64,000 nt of DNA from contig JAGQDJ010000024.1 of the NCBI GenBank assembly GCA_022885665.1, positions 930,001 through 994,000 on the forward strand, read 5' to 3'. Under the pieces are notes generated by a model. That model had not been told where the DNA came from. It made no database searches and saw only the letters and a list, made by a program, of their open reading frames with translations. A program made the position numbers and the translations under genes. Source of the stretch: Triops longicaudatus. Its lineage: Eukaryota; Arthropoda; Branchiopoda; Notostraca; Triopsidae. Positions 45,563 to 57,372 of the stretch are shown piece by piece (within the stretch, counting starts at the first letter, position 1; every line of letters begins with the position of its first letter).

Positions 45563-45988
45563 GTGCCCTCCTGCACGTGCACGGTTCAAATAAAACTGAA
45601 TGAACGACAATCCTTTGGCTTGGCTTCTCTTCTTTCCTTGAATTCATTCCTTTTGAAAAAATATAGGTCATTTACAGTGTTTGGAGAAGGAAAAGTCCTT
45701 GGAAAATGTTGTGAGTTGCTCGCCTACAAAAGGTTCGTTGCAGGGCTGCTGAGGCTCGCTTTTGGGTGTAACAGTATAACCAGAATATTTTTCGCAAGTC
45801 ACGACGCAGGTTTCACAGTATATGTAAGGACGATTACTCGACTGCGTGACTGTAAAGCTCGCATAGCTTGCAGATGCCAAAACAGTCGCTGTGCAGGCAT
45901 TGCGAACACCATTAGGCGAAAGCAGCAGCAGCGGATCTCATGCTATGCATTGGCAGGGAGCTCTCAAGAAGGTAGAGTAATAGGGTAA
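45563..45988 (+). CDS. Hypothetical 141-codon frame (weak)
   Basis: One of the longest clean frames. It is basic and Cys-containing towards the end (RLRDCKARIACRCQNSRCAG) with a short glutamine run. It ends in ATAGG|GTAATG, a donor-like context. The start is not at a clear ATG. The length equals the chance maximum for this window and no family is recognised. Confidence 0.12.
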   Translation: MPSCTCTVQIKLNERQSFGLASLLSLNSFLLKKYRSFTVFGEGKVLGKCCELLAYKRFVAGLLRLAFGCNSITRIFFASHDAGFTVYVRTITRLRDCKARIACRCQNSRCAGIANTIRRKQQQRISCYALAGSSQEGRVIG

Positions 45989-47286
45989 TGTAAAGCCTAC
46001 GTACACATGGGGATTCCAGAGCGACGAGAGCACGGTTAGAAAACATGTGCAAGTCGTAAACTTGGACCCCAAAGTCTCAAGGAAAACGGGGATTTTGGCT
46101 TGACTTTATGGGCAGAAGGAGGCAACTTTGATGTTCTCGCTTAATTCCTATTATTGGTAGGATTTTGTTTGCGTGGTGCCAACCTCTTTTCCTCCACACC
46201 TACCCTTACCGAAAATAACATAGGTATTGCAAGCTTACCTCAACCACATTATTGGCTTTTTTCCGTTGTTCTGCGTAAAACTGCGCGAAAGCCCAACTGC
46301 ACCGCAGAGACAGTTAAGCCAGCTAGACGCAAATTTAGTCTCATTAAGAGATACAAATGAAGGTACTCATGTCTTTGCCACAAAAGCCAGCCAAAAAAAA
46401 ATTGAAAGTTTTAACTAGCCCAGCCATAATATTTGCGGTATGGGCACTAAAAGCTAAACGAGGTTTTTCGCCTCTTTGATGACTTGGGTTCGTTTAGACC
46501 TTGCCACGGTGTTTAGAATAAAAATTAACATGAACGCAAGCTAGTTTAGACCTGTTCAGATTTTCAGAATATGAAGTTAACATTAAAGCAAAACATTACT
46601 AAATGAGTAAGGAAGTGAAAGGAATAAGATGGCAAGAGGATGTCCCCCCACAAAAAAGGACCACCCAGTCAATGGTTTGTTTCTAAGAGCAGGAAGAAAA
46701 TTATCATCTCTCGTCCATCTATTTTTTTTTCTTACCCACTGAGATACCACCACAGATGAACAATAGCTCGTAATGAATTGGCAATGAGTCCGCGACCGTG
46801 AGTAACCTGGAGTCACGTGACCTTTGGCTGGCCTTTTATGAGCCCATTTCGTGTCGTCTTTGGTGCATGGCGAGGTGCGTTTCTTTGGCCGTTATTCCGC
46901 GTTCCACCCTTTCCCATGCCTACTCCCATAAACTTGTTTATCAAGGTTTACATTATATGTTATTACTACTGCAGTGCAGGTTCTTAAAACTAAAGCCTGT
47001 TGATAGAAATCTTGTAAACAAATATCTTACTTTTGCATGTTATATCAGCTAAGAAAATCCAAGCAGCGCAATTGTGTCAGTACCAACTACAAAAGTCCAG
47101 TGAATGAGACAGTGTAAATGTGCGAGTACAACGCCTTTCTATTTAGTTCACGCTAACTTTTACCCAGCATAGAGTTTCTCAATGGCAAAATGCTAGCTAC
47201 TGGGCCTGCCTAGGTCATTAACGGAACCCATCCGTCTTCCCATATGTCTCTTTCGGCAACAAGGAACTTATTATGTCACTTGTTCC

Positions 47287-47625
47287 ATGTTTAAAGGAGG
47301 CTCTCTCTCCGTAGGTATTATTCAGTACGTCGCTGGGAACACATTTTGGTGGCTAGAAAGAGAGACTCAGGGCAAGGCCACTTGGAAAATCGTGCTTCAT
47401 GCGATCCTAATTAAACAGAACGTTGTGCACGATAAAGTTTCTCAGATTCCTAGTACTGTACACTATTGTAGTACGAACGTGCTGCAGTCTGGGTTTACTC
47501 ATGCTGATATCGGGAGAAGGGGACAGTTGACATACTTGAATGATTTAAACGAGACGTCAGCTAGACTCAGCGGTTTTTCATTGGATTATACTTTTGTTGC
47601 TTTTCTTAAAAAGCAACTTGGTTAG
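47287..47625 (+). CDS. Hypothetical 112-codon frame (weak)
   Basis: An open frame with varied composition (for example ETQGKATWKIVLHAILIKQN and GRRGQLTYLNDLNETSARLS). The start ATG at 47,287 is genuine and an acceptor-like CCGTAG lies inside at 47,313. No domain is recognised. A chance frame of this length is expected several times in the window. Confidence 0.12.
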   Translation: MFKGGSLSVGIIQYVAGNTFWWLERETQGKATWKIVLHAILIKQNVVHDKVSQIPSTVHYCSTNVLQSGFTHADIGRRGQLTYLNDLNETSARLSGFSLDYTFVAFLKKQLG

Positions 47626-48520
47626 CTAGCATGCTTCGTTAATAAGTTAATGACCTACAGACCTTCATTCTCCAGATCATGAATTCTCAATTCCAAGAAA
47701 GACATTTATTAGCGAGCGTCTTTAAAGGCGGCGAACACTATTCCAGCAACGTTGTGTCCTCCAGGGCCCCCTCCCTCTACCTTGACACTGTGGTTGAGCC
47801 GAGGGCAAAGGCCAGAAAGCTCTTGAAATTTTCCCAGCAATACCCGCAGTTTGATTATTAAATGCATGTATAGGGTACTTGGTATAATGAAACGCAGGGG
47901 TCTTTCAATATCGATAGATAAAATGCACACGGGTTGAGCCTGGAAAGCCTTTTTGAAAACCTGTCGAACGCGAACTTTCTGAAAGCTTTATAGAAAGCAA
48001 TAGCTAAGTCAATAAAAATAGAAATTCAGGTTTCCAAAATTGGTTCGTAAGCTACACCCCTCCGGTTCAAGGATTTGTTAAGTGTGTGACGGAGCATAAG
48101 AAAACGGCTGAAAAGATGGTAAAAGGGGAAGGTTTCAAGTTACTTCCTGGTAAGAACCCTTCAAGGACCGTGTGGAGCCAAACTGCCAACAATTAGTAAG
48201 CAGGCTAAAATGATACCGCCGTGCGAAAATAACCAAATTTTCTGTGTCAAGCTGCGATACAACTTAGTCCGTTAGAGGACTAGCGGCTATTAAACTTGCA
48301 ATCTCTCCCAAGTTGCTAACGCGGAAAAAAGGTCTTGGCGTAAGGGGGCCTCAAAGGACCCGTACAGTACAAACAAATAGCATTACAGGAGCCGCACGCA
48401 ATGGACTATCGCAGCAAGGAGGAAGAATGCGTCTTGCTGGGTAGTAGCGGGTACAAGTTGTCGGTTTCTTGTTGAGGTCCGTTGACGTTGCTTGGTAAAT
48501 GAATCTTGCGCTGTATGTTT

Positions 48521-48541
48521 GCGTGTGTGTATGTGTGTGTC
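48521..48541. repeat. GT microsatellite
   Basis: A GT run with one AT interruption. It encodes a VCVCV stretch in one chance frame. Confidence 0.9.
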
Positions 48542-51500
48542 TGTTGGGGGCCCAGAGGGAAAAAAGCTTCCTTTTATGCAAAATAGACGGCAATTCTGTC
48601 GATGACGAGAATAAACAGAAAGCTGAGGCTGCAACAGTTCGAGGTAACGCACAAGAGGGAGGCAGGGAGGTTTCTCAAACCAAGGGGTAGTAAGGAAGGG
48701 GCACAGAAAACTGCGTCGACAGCTGAGCAAATATTTTGGCCCAAGAAAAGCAAGACTCGTCAACACTTTTTCCTTGGCGACTTATTAGCAGCGAGCGAGC
48801 AACAATAATAATGAGAAATCGTAAGCCTGACATGCAAGTGCCTACCATCAAACCTACCTCAACGTGGTAAATGAATGTGGCTGCTTAGTATGAAGAAGAC
48901 ATGAGGTTAATGAGGGGGGTAATACGTGTTCACTCTTTTGGGTTTCTCGCTTCTGACGCGTTTTCCAAGCTCTATTTTTATTCTGTTGTAAGTTCGATCT
49001 ACCCTAGAGCGTACGAGGTCTCATTTTGTCGGTTTTCTAGATCTTCGTTCAAAGGTTCATTTTATCCCAAGGTACACAACAACTAAAACGGTCTTCTTTG
49101 TATTGGGCTTGCTATCTTATCATATCCTCTCTTGCTCTGTGTATTGTTACACGGGACGTATTAGTTGATAACAACTTAATGAAAAACCTGACGGGCCCCA
49201 GCAAAGTTATAACGTCTCTTTGAGGGTGAAATTGGGGTTTTCTGGAATGCTAACAGCTATGTATAGTCTCTCTCTTCTTTTTTGTGGAATCTTCTTTTTT
49301 CTCGTAAAAGCATAGATGCGGAAAGCTGTTTAGCTCGTTAAGTCTTCCTCGGGTGGAAAACTATAATTCTATGCTGGGGCTTTTGAAATAGTGTTTTGAA
49401 TAGCCAACAAGTCAAGATTTTTTTTTATTGAAATATGGCTCGGTTCTCTATTTAGGGTCCCCTTTGCTCTCCAATTCTCTCTCTGGGCTCTCCTCGTTCT
49501 TTCTCTCCCATGCTGTGTTGCCTTTGCCATACCAACAGGGCTTTTGTGCAAGTTAGCTTTGAAAATCTTCCAGGGAACGTAAACGACACTACACTAACAC
49601 AGCTCAAGACCAGGAACTGAAAAGGGATGCAAATCAAGTCGCTGTCTCTTGTTGTGCCCTAGTGTAACCGCCACGATTCACCACCTTTTAAATACGCTAC
49701 CGTGATTGCCGAACTAAGGAGCTTGGCTTGTCCTGCTTGTTGACGTTTTTCTTCCCTAACGGCCGCGCAATACCATGCGTACCAAACTAGCAAATTATTA
49801 AAACTTTTTCCCCCTTAGAAGTGTGCTCTCTATTCAAAATGCGGGAGACGAGAAAGCGACTTTATATACATGCGTGTTTCGTGTCGTTCTGAATTAAAAA
49901 CCGTTTGTACCCTAACAAAATGTTGAGCTTACTCAAAAATTTGTTACTCTTGTCAAAAAATGGGCCAATCCTGGAAAAATGTTTCGGTCGTTTTGATAAA
50001 AGCAATGAGACGAAAATATGATGTGTTCGCAGAGAACCCTCATTCTAGGCTGTTTTCATTTACTTTTTCTTGTTTCTTTAACATCTTACCTTTGTGGGGT
50101 ACTCCTAGCCCTCTATTTTTGTTATGACCAGTACTACTTAAGAGAGAATGAGGTTCGTTAATTTGAAAAATAAAGTTTCCATGTGGAAAAACTCGGCACT
50201 TGTTTGAGCAGAGAGGCAAAAACCAGCAACTTTTCATGGTTACATGAACCCCTTGCCATCCCCCTCTCCTTGTATCCTTAACCCACCTTTCGTACCCAGC
50301 CAAAATTAGAAGATTTAGAAGCGGTTAAATTTTTCTTTCTTTCTTGAGAGGATGCCGGCACCTCGTCCAATGCCACAGACTAACTTGGTTTTATGAGCCT
50401 ATTATTAGGCGCAATTACCGAACTCGCGTACCTTAAAATGCAAGGACGTTCCGTCCCTTCGGTCGATGACAAAGTAGACGCTAGCCGAACGTGTAACCAA
50501 TCTATAAATCCATTTGTGAGGTACGGTACAAGAGTTAACGATCGGGGCCTGGCTCGCGCTATGTATTAGGCACACTTAATTCAAGTTCAAGTGTTTCTTT
50601 AAGCAAATAATCTTTACAAAATGCTGTGGATCTCGCTGAAGCTTTAAGCTTTCGTTCTCCTAGAGACGACGGGGTGCATTTGTACATATCAATATAGCAA
50701 CGGGAAAAAAAGCAGGGGTGAGTAGGGTAGATTTTAAAGCATGGGGAGTACGCTTTTGGGCCCCCTTTTCCGAAAGGACAAGAAAGCTGTGCTAGGATAC
50801 AATAGAGCTTAATGACTTTTTGTTTGCACACGCAGGTTTTTCCAAAGCTTAAAAATATCAGGTCTGGTTAACGCTTGCAAAGGCTATAACAAGTAAAGGG
50901 TTTCCCTATCGCAGCGCTCTCCCGTTGTTTTATGAACCCCATGTCCGCCTTGGGTGCTCGTCTTGATGCAAATTACCAAGTTTTATACTCAGAAACGATC
51001 CCAGCTGGTATTATGATGTAGAGAGGTAGACTTGCCAGGGTGGCTGGAGCTTAGGAATTGTGCAGCCCCAACAATAGGAAAAGCACCAGATAGACCCAGA
51101 GCCGTGAATGCTATTGTTTCACCATCAGCAGGATAGTAAGGAGAAACAGCGAGATAGAGAGCCTTTGAGACTCCGTGACGAACATTTGAGTACATTCAAC
51201 GTATTGTACGCACTACAGGGACAGTAGTGTTTCTTCAGGGAGTACGAAGCATAAAAAAACGCTTACTTGGGTCAGAATTTGTTTTTTCCTACAATATAAC
51301 GTCACCCCAAGGTTTTCACGACGACCTTCTTTGGGGTCCTGGGGTTCACACGAAATGCCATATATACTTGGGGTAGCCCGAGTTCGTGGCGAGGAAAGAA
51401 AGAGAGAGCAAGCAAGGGCCAAAAGCGAAGGCGTCTGCATATACATGCCTTCCAGCTTCAACTTCCAAGCAAATTGTCTCGTAAATAAAGACAATACCCC

Positions 51501-51739
51501 ATGCCTTCCAGATTAACACGATTGATAGGTATATACAGGCAAAAAGTCTACTTCAGAAAGTCACAATACAGTTATAAAATAACAGGCCTAAACGATCTTG
51601 TCCCCATTTTTAAGAGTGTAGTCAGAAAAAAGCAGTTACAACAGGCTTTTCTCCCCTTCAGAACAGTTAACTAATTCACAGTTGCCGCTTACTGAAAGCC
51701 TGAAGGCGCCACTATCGCTAGCCGTGCGTTGCGAAGTCA

Positions 51740-52140
51740 AAACGTCGAATTTACAGCCTCAACCATCTTATCAGAATTAGAATGTTTAAATTGACATCTG
51801 TCTTAAATATACTAACAGTATTGAACAAACATACTGCATATGTAGTAGTACTTTTTTTCTTGAAGACGAAGCATACAAATCCTTTGCCCTTTACAAGTTC
51901 GTGCAATATTCGGTATAATTCATCAATTCTTCTGTTATTTAAATATTTTTGAAGTCTATTTTTACCCGGTATGAATATTGCGTCGTAAACAACGGAACAT
52001 TAATGTGCTCCGAATTTTGGTAATGTATTTATCTAAAAATGCGAAAACAAATTTAATGTTTGCAAAGCTTACAGAACCTTAGTTGAGTTTATTGACTGAA
52101 ATATAAGCACTACGATTTTTGGGTTAAACTTTCTCGCCAC
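51740..52140. other. AT-rich island 7
   Basis: A 400-base AT-rich stretch without a recognisable element. It shares the word ATTCGGTATAATT with island 3 (23,729 and 51,908), a match length expected by chance. Confidence 0.55.
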
Positions 52141-53314
52141 AGTCCTTCAACTGATGGGTAACATTTCAATGCTATTCACTAATAAGACTTATTGCTCAGT
52201 GGTGGCCTTAAGTGGGCCAACGACAGCCTACGAGAAACTCAATAGCTGGATGGACCCAGCGAAGAAAGGAAAAGTTTTTTATGACTTTTTGTTGTCAGTG
52301 TATGCGTGCTTGTTATTTTGGCAAGGCCAACTTAAACACTCAATTTATATGCGTGGAAGGCATAGAACCATGGTTTTGCGGAATAGACAGTCACAGTCCG
52401 TGTCTAGGCAATGATATTACTGCTTTGACTTCATTTCCGTTTTTCTTTTTTGTTTTTGTTCTCTCATTACTTTTTTTTACTTGAAAAAAAGGGCCTTTCC
52501 TCTTAAGTGTGTCATTCTCTATGTGTATATGTGTGCTCTGTCTGGGTTGGGTTGCTGTTGCTGGGTGAGGACCGCAGAGCTAATATTCTATGCATGGTTA
52601 AAAGGGCTGTGTTACTACGTATAGATCGAGTTTGTTTTATTGCCTTCCTTTTCCCCCCTGAGTCCTAGAAAACTTTTTCTGTCTCTCATCTGGGATGTTC
52701 GGTTTTGTGGTGCACCTCCGTAACATTCGTGTAGCGACGGTGCCTCTCGAACCCCGACACCTTTTTATCAAGGTGGGCATTGTGAAGCTTTGGCTTGGAA
52801 TAACAATCAGGCAGATCCCTCGTGCTGGGCTGAAGCTGCCCTGTTGCCAGCTCCGGTATATGTGTATGCGTGCAGCCTCCACCCAACAAACAGTACAACC
52901 AACAGACCAAGGTGACGTGCAACATTGAACACCGCCCTCCATTACTGCGCTACGGAATAAATATACAGAAACGGCACCCCAACGAAGAAAAAAAGAGAAA
53001 GGCAGGATCTCTATCCTTTTTTTTTTCTCTTTTAGCCGTAACCGTGAGACTTATTTAATTTCGGTGATCCTTGTTGTAAAAAAAAAAAGGAGAGAAAACT
53101 TTGGGCCTTTTATATGCTTTGCCAAGCCGAGCATTGCTTATACGTTTCGGAGCTGCTCTTTTAAGCTTATCACGTGCACACACTAACAGAAAAGGTGTAC
53201 ATCAGGCGTTGAGTATATAGATTTTCCTTGAACCAGGCAAAAGGCGATCGAAGTTGTAATAAGGTTGGTTACAGCGAACCGAGAGCGTGCCAGAACTCCC
53301 TCGTTCAGCTTATT

Positions 53315-53332
53315 GGGGGAGGGGAGGGGGGG
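53315..53332 (+). other. G-quadruplex motif
   Basis: G5-A-G4-A-G7 supplies four G3 tracts with one-base loops. This meets the usual rule. Confidence 0.75.
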
Positions 53333-53643
53333 TGTTTGGCATAGCGTGAGGCGTTTCGCCTTTCTCTCTATGCCATAACGTGCTTAACGTTGTCCCTTTT
53401 ATGCAAACTTGATTTGGGAGATTGCGCCTGGTAGGAACAGTGTATAAAACGCATACTAACCCTTTTAAAAGCCGTTAAAAACCGAGCCAAACTTGGGAAG
53501 GCTTTGGAACCAACTTGCGATTAAAGATAGAAGGCAAGCGGGATTTTCAGCCCGAAACTTTGTACAGGGGTAATTGGTGAGCGTAAAATTAATCCCTCAC
53601 CCTCGTCCTCCCATTTTTTCCTTTTTCTTGCTTGGCACAAAAG

Positions 53644-53934
53644 GTAAAACTCGGAGCCCTTTGCGTTTTCGTTTCTGATCTAAAGTTGGCCAATTTTCCA
53701 TTCACTCTATCGTTGGAAAGGAACTGTATTATGCGAAAAGGGGGTGATTTTTTACGTGATTATATTTATCGAGTTGTCCACCGTAGATGTCAAAATTGCA
53801 TGTCCGGAAAGGGAGTTACAGGATGGGGTAAATTGACAAAGCAACACAGAAAAACCAGGGGTTTTGTGAAGGATGAACTTAATAAAAAGAGTAATCTTTG
53901 GTTTTTACAGGTTTTGTATGGAAATGAGTTGTAG
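53644..53934 (+). CDS. Possible exon after pyrimidine tract (weak)
   Basis: A long pyrimidine tract (CCCATTTTTTCCTTTTTCTT) and GGCACAAAAG end at 53,643. The frame is then open to a TAG at 53,932 and is basic (RDYIYRVVHRRCQNCMSGKG, then WGKLTKQHRKTRGFVKDELN). The same frame is open again for 34 codons after the stop, and from 54,055 to 54,279, with three stops in all over 648 bases. That pattern suits either a decaying gene or chance. The product is not recognised. Confidence 0.17.
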   Translation, partial: VKLGALCVFVSDLKLANFPFTLSLERNCIMRKGGDFLRDYIYRVVHRRCQNCMSGKGVTGWGKLTKQHRKTRGFVKDELNKKSNLWFLQVLYGNEL

Positions 53935-54054
53935 GGCGTTGTGTTGATAGCACAAAGTCACAGAAGAGGAGCATGGATGGCAGTATCCTTCGGCAGTACA
54001 GCATTTCATGACTTTAAGGCAGGGGAAAAGAAAGATTAAAACTGACCGCAAAGT

Positions 54055-54279
54055 TTGATGGTGTATAGAAAAGTGTGCTCCAAGCTCGAGTCCAGAGCAG
54101 TAAAGTTATCCCTTGGTGTAAAACGGAAAGAAAAGGGTACTGATGAAGGAATGGGTGTAGAGTTAAGAACTGCCAAAGTTACGCAAACCTCAGCGAAAGT
54201 ACGGTGCACCTCGAGTAATGGCGTTTACTACGTGCTTGGGTTTGTTAATAAAAAGGCAACAAGAAAAAAAAGAGGTTAA
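54055..54279 (+). CDS. Hypothetical basic frame (weak)
   Basis: A 74-codon frame in register with 53,644-53,934. It is lysine-rich (SLGVKRKEKGTDEGMGVELR) and ends in KKATRKKRG. It may be the 3' part of the same decayed or spliced gene. No family is recognised. Confidence 0.12.
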   Translation: MMVYRKVCSKLESRAVKLSLGVKRKEKGTDEGMGVELRTAKVTQTSAKVRCTSSNGVYYVLGFVNKKATRKKRG

Positions 54280-54849
54280 GTTTCCAATAAACTTCTCGAT
54301 CGAATCTTGAGGAAGAGTTACCTTCGTTCGCAAAGGTATTTATTGTTTGCAATCAAACTGGTAGGGACGCAGTTTTCATACTTTTGTTTCCTTCGGAAGG
54401 GATTGATGTGTAACACAAAGGACGGTTAATGTGACTGAGGGTGTTTATTGAGATTTATTACTAATACATTTTTGCCTCGAAGCAAACCGAGTTTTGGTGC
54501 TAAATTCATTGTAATGAAATCGCATTGCTTTCAAACGAAACATGATTCCATTGGTACAAAATTGTAAGGAGTGATACTCTCACGGGTATGGTTACCTTCC
54601 AGTAAAGTGTGTCGCGAAATTTCGAAAGACTGAGCTCTGGAACAAATGTTAAGGCCACACGCTATTAAAAAGGACACGCTTAAGTCCTCGTTTTACTATA
54701 CTCTCCAATAACGCTGAGTTCTCTGGACAGATCTCTATCGTGATTCAGAGCTGGACTGTATTTCAGCGAATATCGTTACGCCATTGGAAGGTTTATAAGC
54801 CAAGGTTCTTCGTTGCTCACGTTTTTGCGACGCCAATTTTATTTTATCA

Positions 54850-55254
54850 TTATTTTTTGTGGTTATAAAAATCAAATATACTTCTCACCGTTGACAAGGA
54901 AGTGACTTGACCCTTATAACCTTTTTCACTAGAACTAATTTCCTCAATCACACCCTTGAAACCTGCATTTGATGCCTTTAAATCGTTCAACTTATACTTC
55001 CTCATTAGGCATTCATACATAAGGAGGAAAGATTTATCGAGGTCTTTTTGCCCTTTCTCCTTTGAGCTTATTGTCGCTTTGTCCCTTCTCTCCAAAATTT
55101 TTCTTTTTCTCTTTCTGCACACTCCCTTGCCTCTTTTAGAAAACGTTCGTGATAACAAAAAGAACCCGAAGTGGGCACGTGTGCACGGGTCAGTGACGAA
55201 CAACACCGCTGGGCCTTTACACCTTTTCAACTCTTTACACACACCACAATCCAT
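54850..55254 (-). CDS. Hypothetical Lys-rich frame (weak)
   Basis: A 134-codon frame. Residues about 38-70 are Lys/Arg/Glu-rich, but this follows from a plus-strand pyrimidine tract (55,080-55,137). The C-terminal half (MRKYKLNDLKASNAGFKGVI) is more protein-like. The competing plus-strand reading at 55,140-55,321 uses that tract as a splice acceptor. Both cannot be favoured at once. Confidence 0.13.
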   Translation of the reverse strand: MDCGVCKELKRCKGPAVLFVTDPCTRAHFGFFLLSRTFSKRGKGVCRKRKRKILERRDKATISSKEKGQKDLDKSFLLMYECLMRKYKLNDLKASNAGFKGVIEEISSSEKGYKGQVTSLSTVRSIFDFYNHKK

Positions 55255-55321
55255 TAATTCTTCTTATATGCATGACTACAAGAGACCGATGAATGCTATC
55301 GGGCACATGCTAAAAAATTAA
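55140..55321 (+). CDS. Possible terminal exon (weak)
   Basis: A strong pyrimidine tract ending CTCCCTTGCCTCTTTTAG finishes at 55,139. One frame then runs about 60 codons to a TAA: NVRDNKKNPKWARVHGSVTN at the start and MHDYKRPMNAIGHMLKN at the end. Border and composition are both reasonable for a last exon. The opposite strand is also open (54,850-55,254). No family is recognised. Confidence 0.18.
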
Positions 55322-56184
55322 AAACGTCGATAAGATGACACAACCTTGACACAAAAGCCCTGAAGACATCTATTGTCTTCACGAAAGGTTACAAAAAAAT
55401 CTTTTACTTGGCGAAGGATTTTCTTATTAAGCTTTTTCTCACCTTCACCCTCCTAAGCCTCGCAGTCCCCTATTAACTTCATTCTATTCCACGGTTGCTC
55501 CTATTTCACCCTGCATTAAAGAAGAAAGGAGTTTCGAACAGAGGTACCGAAAAAGAATAGATACCACTTCCTCCCACCCTGCTTTTCTTTTCGTTACAAG
55601 AAACTGTTAAGAAAAAAGCTAGATCTAAAAAGTACTTTTTATCTCCTATAGGACCCAATAATATGACTCGAACAATAGCAATAATGAGAGACTTTTATTC
55701 GGCTTGCCCAAACTTCTCTTCTCGGGGAAGGGAGGGATGGGAAGAGGACATAAAAGCTTAGCGTCTACTCCCTTTAATGTTCCCATCATCACTACATTCA
55801 TTTCGAGTGTATCACAAGTTGCAATTTCTTTCAAATCATATCGAAGGGATCGCTAGTTCTCTTCAAAGGAACACAAAAAAGACAAAAATAAACTGTCATT
55901 ACACTAAAGGCAAAATACCAATTTAAAATCAACACTTCTGCTTATGAAAGAAGATTTCCCAATCACTTTGAATCTATACGGGCTTAGAAATGAATGCAAC
56001 AAAAATAGCGTAGAGCTTAATACACTGCTGGTTGTTGCCGTTGTAGTCGGCCATCTAACAGTAGAAGCAGCTCTTTTTCTCGCGTTCCCCTTTTTTGTCC
56101 TATAAAGGTCATTATATAGTTGCTCCCAGGGGTGGCAGAGTACTTACTTGAGAAGGTGTGAATGAGTTTATAGGCCTGTAATCT

Positions 56185-56814
56185 ATGCTCCAGCCGGTGT
56201 ACGGGAGAAAAAAAAAGAAGCAGCTAAAGTATGAACAGAAGCTACGAGAAGGAAGAAATAAAGAACAAAATGAGGATTTCTGGGACCCGAGAAAAATCCT
56301 AGAAGCTCAAGAAAGCTTTTCCCGCCTTATGTGCGTGCGGTTGGTCAGGGCCAGAATGCGTGACAAGCATGAAGCATTGACAGGCTTCCATGGAATTGAC
56401 ACTTCTAAAAACAAGGATCCCCAGATTTGATCAATTACCCGGAATAGGATGACAAAGCACCCTACGCAATCCTACTACTTGACGCTTCATTGCGCCAGGC
56501 AATACACTGCCTTTGCGCTGGTGCATTTAATTAATGTAACCCAATCACTTTGCTCACTGCTACCAAACTGTTCCTGTAGGATAAGGTTCGGAATATACGC
56601 CAGAAGAACAGTCAGTCAAAAAACAGGTTTCCTAGTCATACTGAGAAGCTCGAGGAATTTTTATTACTTTGAAGCTTACCGAAACCTTACCTATGTTCCA
56701 AAAGTGTACACACCACTCATGGCTTTGATCTTCCGAGACCGAAAGCCCGAGTCCCGAATGCTGTTTCGCAGGCGAGTAGCTAGGAGAGTTACCGTACTGG
56801 AGTTCGATGCATAG
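56185..56814 (+). pseudogene. Frame interrupted by one TGA (weak)
   Basis: Two frames in the same register (56,185-56,430 and 56,449-56,814) are separated by a single TGA at 56,428-56,430. The first is charged and helix-prone (GRKKKKQLKYEQKLREGRNK, then EDFWDPRKILEAQESF). The second is more hydrophobic and basic at its end (RDRKPESRMLFRRRVARRVT). 210 codons with one stop is uncommon but expected about once by chance here. Alternatives are a decayed gene, a spliced gene or stop readthrough. The product is not recognised. Confidence 0.17.
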
Positions 56815-56850
56815 TTTTTAATTATGTAAGGAATTCCTGGAATATAGCTG

Positions 56851-57372
56851 CTACGCTTTCAGAGCGTTGCGAAGGTAACTCGAGATCGTACAGGTTTTCT
56901 CCCGTGACTTACAAAGGGGAATCTCGGGGNNNNNCCCCCCCCCCCCCCCCCTTTTGCATCCACCATACCCGAAAGTTTGAAGTTGTCGAATACGTGCCGG
57001 GAAAATCAAAGTTGCTAGCACGTGAAGTCTTGGAAGTGTTGCTAGGGTGTCAATCAAATAAACTATGTAGCAGACGAGATCCTTGTTTCGTATATCACTT
57101 GGAAGAAAGTTAAGCTTAAGGCACTGGTATACACATCTTCGTAGACGAATTATGCGGGGAATTCCTAACGATTTTGAGTCCTTCGCTATTTCAGCACAGC
57201 GTTTCAACGGTCGACCGTCATTTTCCAAAAAGTCCAGTACTGTGCGCACAGACTCTGTCATTTTTTCTTTAAAAAAAAGCGTACTGGAAGATTTGTAAGT
57301 CTTAATTAAATTTTGAAAATCCAGAAAATGATATTGCTGAGCTTCTTGACAATTTATCAATAAGCTTTGCAA
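56851..57372 (-). CDS. Longest open frame, crosses N gap (weak)
   Basis: Upstream of the gap the frame has about 140 codons (57,372 down to about 56,952) and reads like protein: KMTESVRTVLDFLENDGRPL, DSKSLGIPRIIRLRRCVYQC and LVCYIVYLIDTLATLPRLHV. It has no simple repeats before the poly-Gly encoded by the C17 run. The part beyond the gap cannot be trusted because N length and phase are unknown. It converges with the plus-strand frame at 56,185-56,814. No domain is recognised. Confidence 0.22.
   Translation of the reverse strand: MQSLLINCQEAQQYHFLDFQNLIKTYKSSSTLFFKEKMTESVRTVLDFLENDGRPLKRCAEIAKDSKSLGIPRIIRLRRCVYQCLKLNFLPSDIRNKDLVCYIVYLIDTLATLPRLHVLATLIFPARIRQLQTFGYGGCKRGGGGGXXPEIPLCKSREKTCTISSYLRNALKA
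56926..56951. other. Assembly gap between G4 and C17 runs
   Basis: GGGG is followed by five N (56,930-56,934) and then 17 C. Sequencing probably stalled or disagreed at a G/C homopolymer. The real sequence may be a longer run, or an inverted G/C run that folds back on itself. Confidence 0.95.

Larger units (their letters stand above)
33200..51740. other. Long mixed-composition region
   Basis: 18.5 kb without a firm gene. It carries scattered exon candidates (33.2-33.9, 34.1, 36.3-36.8, 39.1, 43.5 and 44.1-44.5 kb) and microsatellites. Between 39.4 and 43.3 kb, 44.8 and 45.5 kb, 46.4 and 47.2 kb, 48.8 and 51.7 kb I see only short chance-length frames and simple tracts. No terminal repeats or transposase-like frames were found. 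Confidence 0.55.
52140..57280. other. Mixed region with densest protein-like frames
   Basis: This stretch holds several protein-like frames on both strands (53.6-54.3, 54.85-55.3, 56.2-56.8 and 56.9-57.4 kb), a G-quadruplex motif at 53,315 and the N gap at 56,930. From 52.1 to 53.6 kb and 55.35 to 56.15 kb I see only short chance-length frames and simple tracts. Confidence 0.5.

Noticed and set aside
23720..51920. Shared word ATTCGGTATAATT at 23,729 and 51,908 as a repeat family
   Set aside because: A 13-base match is expected dozens of times between positions in a 64 kb window, and flanks do not align.
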